Shown here one piece after another: positions 1-8,730 of a stretch of DNA of 64,000 nt (within the stretch, counting starts at the first letter, position 1; each line of letters starts with the position of its first letter). The translations under genes and the position numbers were made by a program. A model generated the notes under the pieces. The model worked only from the letters and a program-made list of their open reading frames with translations, was not told where the DNA came from and did no database searches. The stretch lies in assembly GCA_963803115.1 (NCBI GenBank), contig CAWDLN010000001.1, forward strand, positions 62,001 through 126,000, written 5' to 3'. The stretch is from DATBGZ01 sp963803115 (GTDB lineage Bacteria; Actinomycetota; Actinomycetes; Mycobacteriales; Micromonosporaceae).

Positions 1-37
1 CAACCTCGCCAACCTTTTCGACCTTCCGAAGGGCTGA
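1..37 (+). CDS. C-terminal tail of an upstream gene (partial)
   Basis: Reading from base 2, an open frame of eleven codons ends in LFDLPKG followed by TGA at 35-37, two bases before the next ATG. This spacing is typical of an operon partner of the acyl-CoA dehydrogenase. The fragment is too short to identify, and it could be chance. Confidence 0.3.
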   Translation, partial: NLANLFDLPKG

Positions 38-39
38 CG

Positions 40-1254
40 ATGGCTGAGTTCTCGCTCAACCTCAGCGAGGAGCAGCGAGAGCTGCGCGACTGGGTCCACG
101 GCTTCGCCCGCGACGTCATCCGGCCGGCCGCGGCCGAATGGGACGAACGTGAGGAGACGCCGTGGCCGCTGATCCAGGAGGCGGCGAAGGTCGGGTTGTA
201 CGGCTTCGAGTTCCTGGCTAACACCTACAACGACGCCTCGGGACTGTCGCATTGCATCGCCAACGAGGAGCTCTTCTGGGGCGACGCCGGAATCGCGATG
301 AGCATTATGGGGACGGCGCTCGCGGTCGCCGCCATCTACGGTTCGGGAACCCCGGACCAGCTATTCGAGTGGGTACCACAGTGCTTCGGTGACGCTACCG
401 AGCCGAACGTGGCCGCCTTTTGCTCCACCGAACCCGAGGCGGGCTCGGACGTCGGGGCGATGAAGACCCGGGCTCGCTACGACGAGGCGACCGACACGTG
501 GGTCCTCAATGGACAGAAGGCGTACGCCACCAACGGCGGTATCGCCAACGTGCACGTGGTCACGGCCTCAGTCGATCCCGAGCTCGGTTCGCGGGGGCAG
601 GCCGCCTTCGTCGTTCCGCCCGGCACACCAGGTTTGGTCGGCTCCAAAAAGCTCAAGAAGCTCGGGCTGCGCGCCTCGCATACGGCCGACGTCTTTCTCG
701 ACGACGTCCGCCTTCCCGGCTCATGCCTCCTCGGCGGGCGCGAGGCTCTGCTGGACCGGCTCGACAAGGCCCGCACCGGGCACCGTACGTCCGGGCAAAC
801 CTCGATGCGGACGTTCGAGTTGTCCCGCCCGTCGGTCGGCGCCCAGGCGCTCGGCATCGCCCGGGCCGCATACGAGTACGCCCTCGACTACGCCAAGGGT
901 CGAGTCCAGTTCGGTCGGCCGATCATCGACAACCAGGCCATCGCGTTCGCGCTCGCAGACATGCGAATGGAGATCGATGCGGCCCGCCTGCTGGTGTGGC
1001 GGGCCGCCTGGATGGGACGAAACAATCAACCCTTCGGCGCGGGCGAGGGCTCGATGTCCAAGCTGAAGGCGGGCGAGGTCGCGGTGGCGGTCACCGAGAA
1101 GGCCGTACAGATCCTCGGTGGCGCCGGCTATCTGCGGGAGCACCCGGTCGAGCGCTGGTATCGGGACGCGAAGATTTACACCATCTTCGAAGGAACGAGT
1201 GAGATCCAGCGGCTGGTCATCGCTCGCGCGATCTCGGGCCGCCACATCGCCTGA
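40..1254 (+). CDS. Acyl-CoA dehydrogenase
   Basis: A 404-residue flavoprotein of the acyl-CoA dehydrogenase family, which removes two hydrogens across C2-C3 of an acyl-CoA thioester and passes electrons to ETF. The FAD/substrate signature CSTEPEAGSD lies near residues 128-137. The C-terminal helix carries FEGTSEIQR, with Glu384 in the position of the catalytic base of the medium-chain enzyme. Length is normal. An AAGGG ribosome-binding site precedes the ATG. The gene begins two bases after the stop of an upstream frame, so it is probably the end of an operon. The sequence alone does not tell glutaryl-CoA from medium/short-chain specificity. Confidence 0.93.
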   Translation: MAEFSLNLSEEQRELRDWVHGFARDVIRPAAAEWDEREETPWPLIQEAAKVGLYGFEFLANTYNDASGLSHCIANEELFWGDAGIAMSIMGTALAVAAIYGSGTPDQLFEWVPQCFGDATEPNVAAFCSTEPEAGSDVGAMKTRARYDEATDTWVLNGQKAYATNGGIANVHVVTASVDPELGSRGQAAFVVPPGTPGLVGSKKLKKLGLRASHTADVFLDDVRLPGSCLLGGREALLDRLDKARTGHRTSGQTSMRTFELSRPSVGAQALGIARAAYEYALDYAKGRVQFGRPIIDNQAIAFALADMRMEIDAARLLVWRAAWMGRNNQPFGAGEGSMSKLKAGEVAVAVTEKAVQILGGAGYLREHPVERWYRDAKIYTIFEGTSEIQRLVIARAISGRHIA

Positions 1255-1275
1255 CGTCAGCCCGATCCACCCGCG

Positions 1276-1803
1276 GTGAACCCGGCTGTCGTCCTTACGG
1301 CAAGCGACGCTCCAAAGGAGATGCGGTTGGAAGTGGTGTCACGCCCGGCGGCCCGGGTCGTCTGCCTCGACGCGTCGTGTCGGGTGCTGTTGCTCCGCTG
1401 GCGCGACCCGTTCGACGGCACGATCGTGTGGGCGCTACCCGGCGGCGGTGTCGAGCCGGGCGAGTCACCGCTGGCCGCCGCGCGGCGTGAGCTCGTCGAA
1501 GAGACTGGACTCGATCCTTCGACCATTGTGGACGGTCCCGTGAGTGTGGACAGAGACGCGGTCTGGAACGGTCGACGCATCATCGGACCGGAAGACTGCT
1601 TCCTGGCCCGGTTCACCACCGCGCGCCCACCGTTGTCGCGCAGCGGACTTCAAGCCGACGAACAGGAAACGCTCATCGGGCATGCGTGGCTGTCCCGGGC
1701 CGAGCTGCCCGGCATCGATGGCCAGCTGGAGACGCCAACCCTGGTCTCAGTCATTGTCCGCCTAGGCCAATCCTCCCCCGCGATCTTGGAGAAATGGGCG
1801 TGA
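1276..1803 (+). CDS. Nudix hydrolase
   Basis: A small pyrophosphohydrolase that cleaves nucleoside diphosphates linked to another moiety. The Nudix box is perfect (GGVEPGE, then RELVEETGL), supplying the metal-binding glutamates. The longest frame starts with GTG at 1276, but no ribosome-binding site precedes it. An AAGGAG at 1315-1320 suggests that translation really begins at TTG 1327, GTG 1333 or GTG 1336, just before the first strand of the domain (RPAARVVCLD). It follows the acyl-CoA dehydrogenase by about 20-80 bases on the same strand. The substrate cannot be read from the sequence. Confidence 0.9.
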   Translation: MNPAVVLTASDAPKEMRLEVVSRPAARVVCLDASCRVLLLRWRDPFDGTIVWALPGGGVEPGESPLAAARRELVEETGLDPSTIVDGPVSVDRDAVWNGRRIIGPEDCFLARFTTARPPLSRSGLQADEQETLIGHAWLSRAELPGIDGQLETPTLVSVIVRLGQSSPAILEKWA

Positions 1804-1835
1804 GTCGATCTCTTATGACCCCGATTCTCCCAAGG

Positions 1836-2705
1836 TCACGGCGGGATTGACGCCGTACCAAGGTCGAGCAGGCGAGCGGCCAGCTGGGCATTGCGGTCGG
1901 CGAAGGGGCGCCATTCGTCGGGTGTCGCCTCCACGCACGGCCGCGCGGCTCGCTCGTCAGACGGTCGCTGGGTCCACGACCTCATCCGACCACCGCGAAG
2001 CTGGAACGTCACGAGCAGCCCGCCTGACCACCCGTGCACATCGACATCAACGGCATTCTCGGGCCGGGTCACCTTCTGTTCCGCCAATACCCAGTCCAGC
2101 GCCTCGAGCTCGGCTTGGATGCGCGCCGCCAGTTCGAAGGCGAGCGCGACCGCGGCGGAATCGCGCCGTTCCCGCAGGTCGCGCCGAACACGGGCGCCTG
2201 CGGCGGCGTCGCGCTTGAGCACCGCGATGGCGACCGACACCAGCTCCTCACGAGAGTCCGGCGTGACGCCCCGGACCCGGGCCATGTCCCGATCGAAGCC
2301 GTTCAGGCGATCCCCGGCATATGCCAGCGGGATGACCCGGTGCAGCCCGGAAACGGCGAGCCGCACCTTGTCGCCGCCAAGGTAGGGCCCGAAAACCAAT
2401 CCGGGCCCGGAGCGCTCGTGCCGTACCTCAAGTCGACGGTTCAATCCTATGTAGACGGAGGTCTCCAAGCCGCCAATGGCCCGGTTCCACCGCGGCTTGG
2501 CCTGCTCGAGCAAATTGCGTTCGAGCCACGCTGCCTCGTGCTCGCTGTCGCACGCGGCGGCCTCGACACGCTCGATCCGAGACACCATCCGGCGCAGACG
2601 GGGACGGTCGCGCAGATCACCCCAGTACGACGCCACCCTCCGCCGAAGATCCGCTGATCGTCCAATGTAGAGCGCGCGACCGTTCTGGTCACGGAACCGG
2701 TACAC
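1836..2705 (-). CDS. GIY-YIG nuclease, UvrC/Cho-like
   Basis: About 289 residues. The N-terminal GIY-YIG endonuclease fold is clear (VYRF, then LYIGRSADLRRR, with an acidic residue in AAWLERNLL and the following KPRWN), as in the first half of UvrC. The C-terminal part (DWVLAEQK, then a VTFQLRGGR strand) resembles the UvrC segment after the nuclease domain. The UvrC helix-hairpin-helix and 5'-incision domains are absent, so this is a Cho-like or stand-alone nuclease and not UvrC itself. The first available start, GTG 2705, lies right at the first strand of the domain. Upstream codons read LPGGPG, as in UvrC, but contain no ATG/GTG/TTG start. A nonstandard start coupled to the preceding gene, whose TGA lies at 2747-2749, is therefore possible. 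Confidence 0.75.
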   Translation of the reverse strand: MYRFRDQNGRALYIGRSADLRRRVASYWGDLRDRPRLRRMVSRIERVEAAACDSEHEAAWLERNLLEQAKPRWNRAIGGLETSVYIGLNRRLEVRHERSGPGLVFGPYLGGDKVRLAVSGLHRVIPLAYAGDRLNGFDRDMARVRGVTPDSREELVSVAIAVLKRDAAAGARVRRDLRERRDSAAVALAFELAARIQAELEALDWVLAEQKVTRPENAVDVDVHGWSGGLLVTFQLRGGRMRSWTQRPSDERAARPCVEATPDEWRPFADRNAQLAARLLDLGTASIPP

Positions 2706-2746
2706 CCCGGGCCCACCGGGCAGCGCATCGACCTGCCGGCGGGCGC

Positions 2747-3556
2747 TCAGCGTGCTTCCTCGAGCAAAGACCTCGCGAATGGGGTTGACGGCCGCTCGCG
2801 GAGCACACCGTCCACCGTGACGTCGACCAGGTCGTCATAGAAGGCGACCATGCCCGCGATCTGGATCGCATCGGGCACCGGCTGGCGATACGTCCAGGCG
2901 AGGTTCGGCAGGTCTGCGTGCGACCAGTAGCTCGCCTCACCCTTATAGGCGCAGTACGTGAGCTTCTCGCTCGGCTGCAGCGGGCCGACAATGTCATCGG
3001 CCGGGAGGTAGAACCGGGTTGGAAGATGAGTCTCGAACAGCAGAATGGGTCGCTTACTCTCCGCCAGCAGTTCGCCGTTGAGCTCGATCCGCACGTGGCG
3101 CGAGCTCGATCGGATGTCGATGCGGTGGTACGGATCCCGCGGATGGGAAACGAGGGGTTCGTCCTCCTCGAGCCACCGGAATGGCGTGAAGTCCAGCACG
3201 ACATATTCGGCCAGGTCCTCGTCGGCGGGTTGGAAGGCCGCGGCTGTGTTGTCCTGGCCACCGGCGTGGACCGTAAATGAGCCGCCGGGCGTGGAATGGA
3301 CCGCGAACGGGATGCCAGGGTGGAGTAGGCGTTCGGCGTCCAAGGTGGTCTCCGGCTCGGCGGCCAGCTCCGCACGTAACTCGTCGCGCGGCACCGCGTA
3401 CGACGGAACGATCCGCCGCGGCTCCCACACCAGCACGGCCCGCGTCGTGTCCGCCAGCACGTCATCGCCGACCATGACCCTGATCCGCTTCTCCGTCGGC
3501 TCGAACCGGAGGTCGGCCAGACGACCCATCATGGCGTCACGCATCCGCGTTCCCAT
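2747..3556 (-). CDS. Tandem DUF427 protein
   Basis: About 269 residues with two DUF427 beta-barrel-like repeats. Each shows the family pattern of a basic strand (RIRVMVGDDVLADT; VRIELNGELLAES), then a Leu-Trp/Phe-Glu element and a tyrosine-proline stretch (RFYLPADD). Function is unknown for the family. ATG at 3556 was chosen over an upstream ATG at 3661, because the longer form would run through the divergent gene's start and adds low-complexity residues. The ATG leaves 38 bases to the divergent gene at 3595, so the two genes share a very compact promoter region. Confidence 0.82.
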   Translation of the reverse strand: MGTRMRDAMMGRLADLRFEPTEKRIRVMVGDDVLADTTRAVLVWEPRRIVPSYAVPRDELRAELAAEPETTLDAERLLHPGIPFAVHSTPGGSFTVHAGGQDNTAAAFQPADEDLAEYVVLDFTPFRWLEEDEPLVSHPRDPYHRIDIRSSSRHVRIELNGELLAESKRPILLFETHLPTRFYLPADDIVGPLQPSEKLTYCAYKGEASYWSHADLPNLAWTYRQPVPDAIQIAGMVAFYDDLVDVTVDGVLRERPSTPFARSLLEEAR

Positions 3557-3594
3557 GCCTACCAACCTACGCCCGCCTTCAGTACCGTCCAGGC

Positions 3595-4581
3595 ATGACG
3601 CGCCCCAACCCCCTGCGCCGCGACCAGGTGAACTGGACGCAGTACGACCACACGCGGTCAACCGGGCACTATGAGAGCTTCTACCTGCGGGGGAACCATC
3701 CGCAACGGCCGCTGGCGTTCTGGATCCGGTACACCATCTTCAGCCCGGCCGGCCGGTCCGCCGACGCCCTCGGCGAGCTGTGGGCGATCGTCTTCGACGG
3801 CGAGACGAACACGCACGAGACGGCCAAGTTCGAATTGCCGTTCGCCGACTGCGTGTTCCCGAACGACCGCTTCGAGGTGAGGGTTGGCGAGGCCACTCTG
3901 GACGGCGAGCAGGTGTGCGGCACGGTCGGGCCGATCACGTGGGACCTAAGGTACGAGGGGGACGACCCGCCGCTGTATCTGTTGCCCGAGCGCTTGTACG
4001 AGGGCGGGTTCCCGAAGGCGAAGAGCCTCGTCTCGCGTCCCCTCGTTCGGTTCAGCGGCGCCGTCTCGGTCGGGACCCGCGGGATCGCCATCGATGGCTG
4101 GGTCGGCAGTCAGAACCACAACTGGGGCAGCCGCCACACCGACCATTACGCGTTCGGCCAAGTAGCCGGGTTCGACAATGCGCCCGACTCGTTCCTGGAG
4201 GTCGCAACAGCCCGCAACCGCATTGGTCCATTGTGGACGCCAGCACTGACGCCGCTCGTGCTCCGGCACCAGGGCCGGGAGCACGCGCTGACCTCGATGG
4301 GTCGGATGTTTCGCGCCACCGCCGACATCACGCCGACTCGGTGGACCTTCGCGACCCGGTCCACGGACATCAGCATCACCGGCAGGATCGAGGCGCCGCC
4401 CGAGGCCTTCGTGCAGCTCGAGTACCGCAACCCGCCCGGCGGCACCAAGTACTGCCACAACACCAAACTCGCGCGGTGCGAGTTGACCGTCACCGACCCC
4501 GCCACCCGTTCGGTCGAGGTCCTGAAGAGCAACCACGGCGCGTTGTTCGAGATCCTCGACGACCAACCCTCGGCCGCCTAG
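3595..4581 (+). CDS. Lipocalin-like CrtC/AttH-type protein
   Basis: A 328-residue soluble protein rich in beta strands, without a signal peptide. The segment QNHNWGSRHTDHYAFGQV near residue 175 resembles the HNWG signature of the CrtC/AttH lipocalin-like group, which includes carotenoid hydratases and hydroxyneurosporene synthase. The assignment rests on this motif and overall composition. There is no carotenoid gene nearby, so the substrate is unknown. It is divergent from the DUF427 gene. Confidence 0.55.
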   Translation: MTRPNPLRRDQVNWTQYDHTRSTGHYESFYLRGNHPQRPLAFWIRYTIFSPAGRSADALGELWAIVFDGETNTHETAKFELPFADCVFPNDRFEVRVGEATLDGEQVCGTVGPITWDLRYEGDDPPLYLLPERLYEGGFPKAKSLVSRPLVRFSGAVSVGTRGIAIDGWVGSQNHNWGSRHTDHYAFGQVAGFDNAPDSFLEVATARNRIGPLWTPALTPLVLRHQGREHALTSMGRMFRATADITPTRWTFATRSTDISITGRIEAPPEAFVQLEYRNPPGGTKYCHNTKLARCELTVTDPATRSVEVLKSNHGALFEILDDQPSAA

Positions 4582-4631
4582 CCCCACCGCGTGACGGCGC
4601 CGTTAGATAGATCCCGGCAGCGGCCATAGCC

Positions 4632-5882
4632 TCAGCCCTCGAGCTGCCACAAGGCGCTCACGGGCATCGCGCGGAGCTTCGGCCCGAACGGAAGTGTGGA
4701 GTTACCGGTGTAGAGAACAACGCCGAGCACGAAGTCGTCACCGAGTCGTTCGCACAGGCGCCGCAGCCCGTGGAAGTCGTCCGCTCGCACCGTAGACGCC
4801 GCCTTCACCTCGATGCCAACGACCTGGCGCTGTCTGTTCTCCAGCACGACATCGACTTCAATCTTGCCGTGGTCTCGATAGTGATAGATGTCAACAAGCT
4901 CCTGCGACCACGAAACCTGCCGGCTTAGTTCAGAGATAACGAAGCCCTCCAACAACGGCCCGAAGGGTGCGCCCGGACGACGCATCGCATGGGCATCAAC
5001 GGCGACCAGACGGCTGGCGATGCCCGAGTCCACGAACACGACCTTTGGGGCTGCCGTTACGCGCGTACCTAGATTGCGCGACCATCCAGGAACTCGCTTG
5101 ATGAGGAAGACCTCCTCCAGCAATTGCATATAGCGGGCGATGGTAGGACGCGACAGGCTCAGTTCGGACTCCAAGCTGTTGGCCGCGACGAGCAGGCCTG
5201 ACCGGGCCGCCAGCAGGCGCGTGAGGGTCGTAAGCTCGGCCGCCCGCTCGATTTCGACCAACTGCCTGACCTCGCGGTCGATAAGGTTCTGAACGTAAGA
5301 ATCCAAGAATCGACCTCGTCGACGCGGGTCCTCACGTGTCACCGCTTCGGGGAGCCCGCCGCGGACAACCCGCTCCGCGTAGTCGGTGCGGGTCACGGCA
5401 GACTCATGCCGTACGTCCGGTCCATTGTGGAACACCGCATCGATGAACCGATCCGGAGCGTTGTCGATCTCACCCTGAGAAAACGGCCACAGCTCGATCG
5501 TCTCCATTCGACCAGGCAGGGTATCCGGTAGATCACGCAGCCCCAGCAACCGCGACGAACCAGTGAGAAGAAAGCGACCTGGACGGGGATCGGCGTCGAC
5601 AGTGGCCTTGATCGCGAGAAGAAGCTCCGGCACCCGTTGAATCTCGTCGATAACCGTCAAGCCACGAAAAGCGACAAAGCCAACTGGATCCTCAATCGCG
5701 GACTGTCGATCCTGTGGGAGGTCGAGGTCTCGCCATTCGGCGGCCTGTTCACCGGCTACCGCCCGCACGAGGGTGCTCTTGCCGGCCTGCCGGGCGCCGT
5801 TGACTAGCACGACACGGGTGTCGGCAAGCGCCTCTGCGACGGCCGAACTGGCCCGACGAGGGACAAGATTCGAGCGCGCCAC
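4632..5882 (-). CDS. AAA_14/DUF4143 family ATPase
   Basis: About 416 residues. The N-terminal P-loop domain has Walker A NGARQAGKST and Walker B LTVIDEIQ, followed by the sensor-like LLTGSS. The C-terminal half is the DUF4143 region with its nuclease-like acidic pattern (IEVDVVLENR, then VGIEVKAAS). Proteins of this family are common in accessory gene pools of bacteria and archaea, and their role is unsettled. The start was placed at GTG 5882, because the longer frame to 6155 runs through purA and through the repeat array at 5904-5960. That array sits immediately upstream, so the gene probably has its own regulated promoter. Confidence 0.85.
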   Translation of the reverse strand: MARSNLVPRRASSAVAEALADTRVVLVNGARQAGKSTLVRAVAGEQAAEWRDLDLPQDRQSAIEDPVGFVAFRGLTVIDEIQRVPELLLAIKATVDADPRPGRFLLTGSSRLLGLRDLPDTLPGRMETIELWPFSQGEIDNAPDRFIDAVFHNGPDVRHESAVTRTDYAERVVRGGLPEAVTREDPRRRGRFLDSYVQNLIDREVRQLVEIERAAELTTLTRLLAARSGLLVAANSLESELSLSRPTIARYMQLLEEVFLIKRVPGWSRNLGTRVTAAPKVVFVDSGIASRLVAVDAHAMRRPGAPFGPLLEGFVISELSRQVSWSQELVDIYHYRDHGKIEVDVVLENRQRQVVGIEVKAASTVRADDFHGLRRLCERLGDDFVLGVVLYTGNSTLPFGPKLRAMPVSALWQLEG

Positions 5883-5903
5883 GGTGACGACCGTACCACG
5901 AAG

Positions 5904-5960
5904 TTTCGATTCGCGAGAAGTTGACTTTCGATTTGCGATCCAGTGATTTTCGATTCGCGA
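5904..5960. repeat. Three phased 13-bp direct repeats (iteron-like)
   Basis: Three copies of TTTCGATTYGCGA start at 5904, 5926 and 5948, exactly 22 bp apart, about two helical turns. Copies 1 and 3 are identical and copy 2 differs by one base. They fill the gap between the end of purA and the GTG of the DUF4143 ATPase. Helical phasing suggests cooperative binding of a regulator on one face of the DNA. The binding protein is unknown. Confidence 0.8.
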
Positions 5961-5989
5961 CAAGATCACTTCTACCTGGGGCGCGCTGG

Positions 5990-7282
5990 TCAACGATCGA
6001 GCAGCGGATGCAGGATGACGTTCTCGTCGCGGCCGGGGCCGACGCCGACAACCGAGACTCGCGCGCCGGAGAGTTGCTCGATCCGCTCGACGTACCGGCG
6101 GGCATTGTCGGGTAGCTCCTCGACCGTCCGGCACTTGGAAATATCTTCCCACCAACCTGGCAGTTCCTCGTACACCGGCGTCGCGTGGTGGAAGGCGGTC
6201 TGCGTCATCGGCATCTCATCGATGACCTGACCGTCCACTTCGTACCCGACGCAGATCGGCACCCGTTCCAACCCGGAGAGAACGTCCAGTTTGGTCACCA
6301 CGAAATCGGTGATGCCGTTGACCCGTACCGCGTAGCGCGCCACGACCGCGTCGAACCAGCCGCACCGACGCGCACGCCCGGTGGTGGTGCCGAACTCGGC
6401 ACCCACCTTGCTCATGTGGGCGCCGTTCTCGTCGAACAACTCGGTGGGGAACGGCCCGGCGCCGACCCGGGTCGTGTACGCCTTGATGACGCCGATGACC
6501 TGCGTGATGCGGGTCGGCGGCACGCCCGATCCGACGCAGGCGCCACCCGCGGTCGGGTTGGAGGAGGTGACGAACGGGTAAGTCCCGTGATCAACGTCGA
6601 GCAGCGTCGCCTGCGCGCCCTCCAACAAGACGGTGGCTCCGCGCTCCAAGGCGAGAGAGAGCTCGAGCCGGGTGTCGGCGATGTACGGGCGCAGGCGTTC
6701 GCCATAGGCGAGGTACTCCTCCACCACGGCGGCAACGTCGATCGCTTTGCGGTTGTAGACCTTGAACAGCGTCTGGTTCTTCTCCCGGAGGACGAGTTCG
6801 AGCTTCTGTCGCAGGATCCCCGGGTCGAGCAGGTCCTGCACCCGGATGCCGACGCGGGCAACCTTGTCGCCGTAGGCGGGACCGATGCCCCGTCCGGTCG
6901 TGCCGATCCGGGAAGACCCCAGATAGCGCTCGACGACCCGGTCCAGCGCCCGATGATGGGGCATGATCAGGTGCGCGTCGGCCGAGATGAGCAGGCGGTC
7001 GCAGGCGATCCCACGTGCCTCCAGCCCGTCGATCTCGCTCAGGAGCACCTTCGGGTCGACAACCACACCGTTGCCGATCACCGGCACACATCCGGGCGTC
7101 AGCACCCCGGACGGCAACAGATGCAGGGCGAACTTGCGGCCGTCCGGCAGCACCACTGTGTGGCCGGCATTGTTACCGCCCTGGTAGCGGACCACGTACT
7201 GCACCTGCTCACCGAGCAGATCCGTGACCTTGCCCTTGCCTTCGTCCCCCCATTGGGCCCCGATGAGCACGATCGCTGGCAT
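5990..7282 (-). CDS. purA: Adenylosuccinate synthetase
   Basis: A 430-residue GTP-dependent enzyme that joins IMP and aspartate to make adenylosuccinate in AMP synthesis. The N-terminal signature GAQWGDEGKGK carries the catalytic Asp. The NNAGHT motif supplies the catalytic His. The later elements GRGIGPAY, EGAQ and TTTGR(A)RR match the IMP- and GTP-binding loops. Length is normal and the protein begins MPAIVLIG, as in actinobacterial orthologues. It is transcribed away from the tandem repeat region. No purine riboswitch was recognised upstream. Confidence 0.98.
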   Translation of the reverse strand: MPAIVLIGAQWGDEGKGKVTDLLGEQVQYVVRYQGGNNAGHTVVLPDGRKFALHLLPSGVLTPGCVPVIGNGVVVDPKVLLSEIDGLEARGIACDRLLISADAHLIMPHHRALDRVVERYLGSSRIGTTGRGIGPAYGDKVARVGIRVQDLLDPGILRQKLELVLREKNQTLFKVYNRKAIDVAAVVEEYLAYGERLRPYIADTRLELSLALERGATVLLEGAQATLLDVDHGTYPFVTSSNPTAGGACVGSGVPPTRITQVIGVIKAYTTRVGAGPFPTELFDENGAHMSKVGAEFGTTTGRARRCGWFDAVVARYAVRVNGITDFVVTKLDVLSGLERVPICVGYEVDGQVIDEMPMTQTAFHHATPVYEELPGWWEDISKCRTVEELPDNARRYVERIEQLSGARVSVVGVGPGRDENVILHPLLDR

Positions 7283-7361
7283 GTCGCCTCCAAGGAAGCC
7301 TCCCGGGGAACCTGCCGGCTCCGCCGTCGGTGCGCTGTCCCCGGGATGTCAGGCTAACAAG

Positions 7362-7739
7362 GAACACCGCCCGCGAGCGCGGTGGACGAGCGTGCGAGTC
7401 CCGCGCGAGCGAGGCTGAAACGAAACACCGCCCGCGAGCGCGGCGGACGAGCGTGCGAGTCCCGCGCGAGCGAGGCTAGAACGAAACACCGCCCGCGAGC
7501 GCGGCGGACGAGTGTAGCGAGTCTGCCCGCGAGCGAGGCTAGAACGAAACACCGCCCGCGAGCGCGGCGGACGAGTGTAGCGAGTCTGCCCGCGAGCGAG
7601 GCTAGAACGAAACACCGCCCGCGAGCGCGGCGGACGAGCGTGCGAGTCCCGCGCGAGCGAGGCTAGAACGAAACACCGCCCGCGAGCGCGGTGGACGAGC
7701 GTGCGAGTCCCGCGCGAGCGAGGCTAGAACGAAACATCG
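7362..7739. repeat. Six-copy tandem repeat, 60-63 bp unit
   Basis: Units beginning GAAACACCGCCCGCGAGCGC (first copy GAACACC) start at 7362, 7422, 7483, 7546, 7609 and 7670, with a truncated seventh (GAAACATCG) at 7731. Unit lengths are 60, 61, 63, 63, 61 and 61 bp. Units 3 and 4 share a variant middle (AGTGTAGCGAGTCTGCC) not found in the other copies. The unit length is not a multiple of three, so the long frames running through the array are unlikely to be genes. The array fills the divergent region between purA and the gene at 7767. Confidence 0.92.
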
Positions 7740-7766
7740 TCTTCACCATCCGCGAAGGAGCCGCGC

Positions 7767-8666
7767 GTGCCTCGGGTCGTGATCCTCACATTGCGCGACC
7801 CTGCGCGGCACGGCTGCGGCGGCGGAGACGCGTGCGCGTGCGGGGCGGCGGGCCCGGTCCGGGTGCCGGTGCTCGCCTGCGCCGATGCGCTCAAAGCCGC
7901 CGGCGCGATGGTTGATCTTGTGATCGCCAACAGCGACGCCGAGATCGACACCGCGGTGAAGCCGGTCGATGGCGGCGAGGTCCGTCTGATCGTTGCGGCG
8001 GCGACTGATGCGGAGGTACGGGCGGTAGTTCGGCGGATGGTGCGCCATCTCGCTCCGCCGCCCTCGAAGCGCCCGGTCGACCTACCGACGAATCGGACGG
8101 TTTCTGATCTGCCGCCACTGAGCGTGCTACCGCTCGTACCGGCCGTACCGCCGATCTCGTCCGCTCTTGGCTTGCCCCTCACTCCGGACGATGTCGCTGC
8201 GGCCACTCTGGGTGGTCGGGAGCGTCGACTCGATCTGCTGCGCAACGACGCCGGCTCGGTCACACTGCACGGCTTCCTTCTGGGTGGGTTCGATCACGGT
8301 CAGCCGGCCGTCCTTCGGGCGCGCATCGAAACCGATGACACCGTGATTACCGATGGTGATGAGACCGTCCTAGCGTGTGCGGTGCGCAACGTCGGACCAT
8401 CCGATGTGGATGGTCTGCCGTTGGTGGTCGAGGCGGCGCCCGACGACGGACTGGTTGAGGTGGCGGTCGCGGTGCCCGTGTTGCGACGGCGACTCGTGCG
8501 GTCGGCGGACGTCCATTACGAGGTTCGGCGCGCCCGTGGCCGGGGGATGAGCGTCACTCCTTGTGACGGCGATATTCGATGCGTCGATGACGGCGTCGTC
8601 GGACCGCTGGCCCGTAAACGGTCGTGGTGGACCGAGCCTGGGGCGTGGGGGACCTACGTGATGTGA
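7767..8666 (+). CDS. Degenerate diacylglycerol/sphingoid-kinase-like protein
   Basis: A 299-residue protein starting with GTG behind a good AAGGAG six bases upstream. The order of elements follows lipid kinases of the DAGK/LCBK family: a strand-turn IVAAATDAEV where GGDGT should be, PLSVLPLVPAVPP where the PLGTGND loop should be, then ALGLPLTPDDVAAATLGGRERRLDLL, and a C-terminal DDGLVEVAV strand. Both nucleotide-binding glycine motifs are lost, so kinase activity is unlikely. A Cys-rich patch CGGGDACACG lies near residues 17-26. The family link is by eye. It may be a lipid-binding pseudoenzyme or a metal-binding protein. Confidence 0.55.
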   Translation: MPRVVILTLRDPARHGCGGGDACACGAAGPVRVPVLACADALKAAGAMVDLVIANSDAEIDTAVKPVDGGEVRLIVAAATDAEVRAVVRRMVRHLAPPPSKRPVDLPTNRTVSDLPPLSVLPLVPAVPPISSALGLPLTPDDVAAATLGGRERRLDLLRNDAGSVTLHGFLLGGFDHGQPAVLRARIETDDTVITDGDETVLACAVRNVGPSDVDGLPLVVEAAPDDGLVEVAVAVPVLRRRLVRSADVHYEVRRARGRGMSVTPCDGDIRCVDDGVVGPLARKRSWWTEPGAWGTYVM

Positions 8667-8730
8667 CCCGCTTATTACTCTGGGGCGACTCGCTATGCGA
8701 GGCTGGGGCGACCAGGGGGCGGAGGTGCAC

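Noticed and set aside
6185..7357. Long plus-strand frame opposite purA
   Set aside because: It is antisense to a certain gene and has the Arg/Val/Gly-rich composition of a GC-rich shadow frame. The same holds for frames opposite fba, amrS, clpB, dnaJ and dnaK.
7382..7666. Repetitive Arg-rich protein encoded by the tandem array
   Set aside because: Unit lengths of 60-63 bp change the frame from copy to copy, and the translation shifts between unrelated sequences.
7362..7739. CRISPR array
   Set aside because: The repeated units are contiguous without unique spacers and no cas gene is near.
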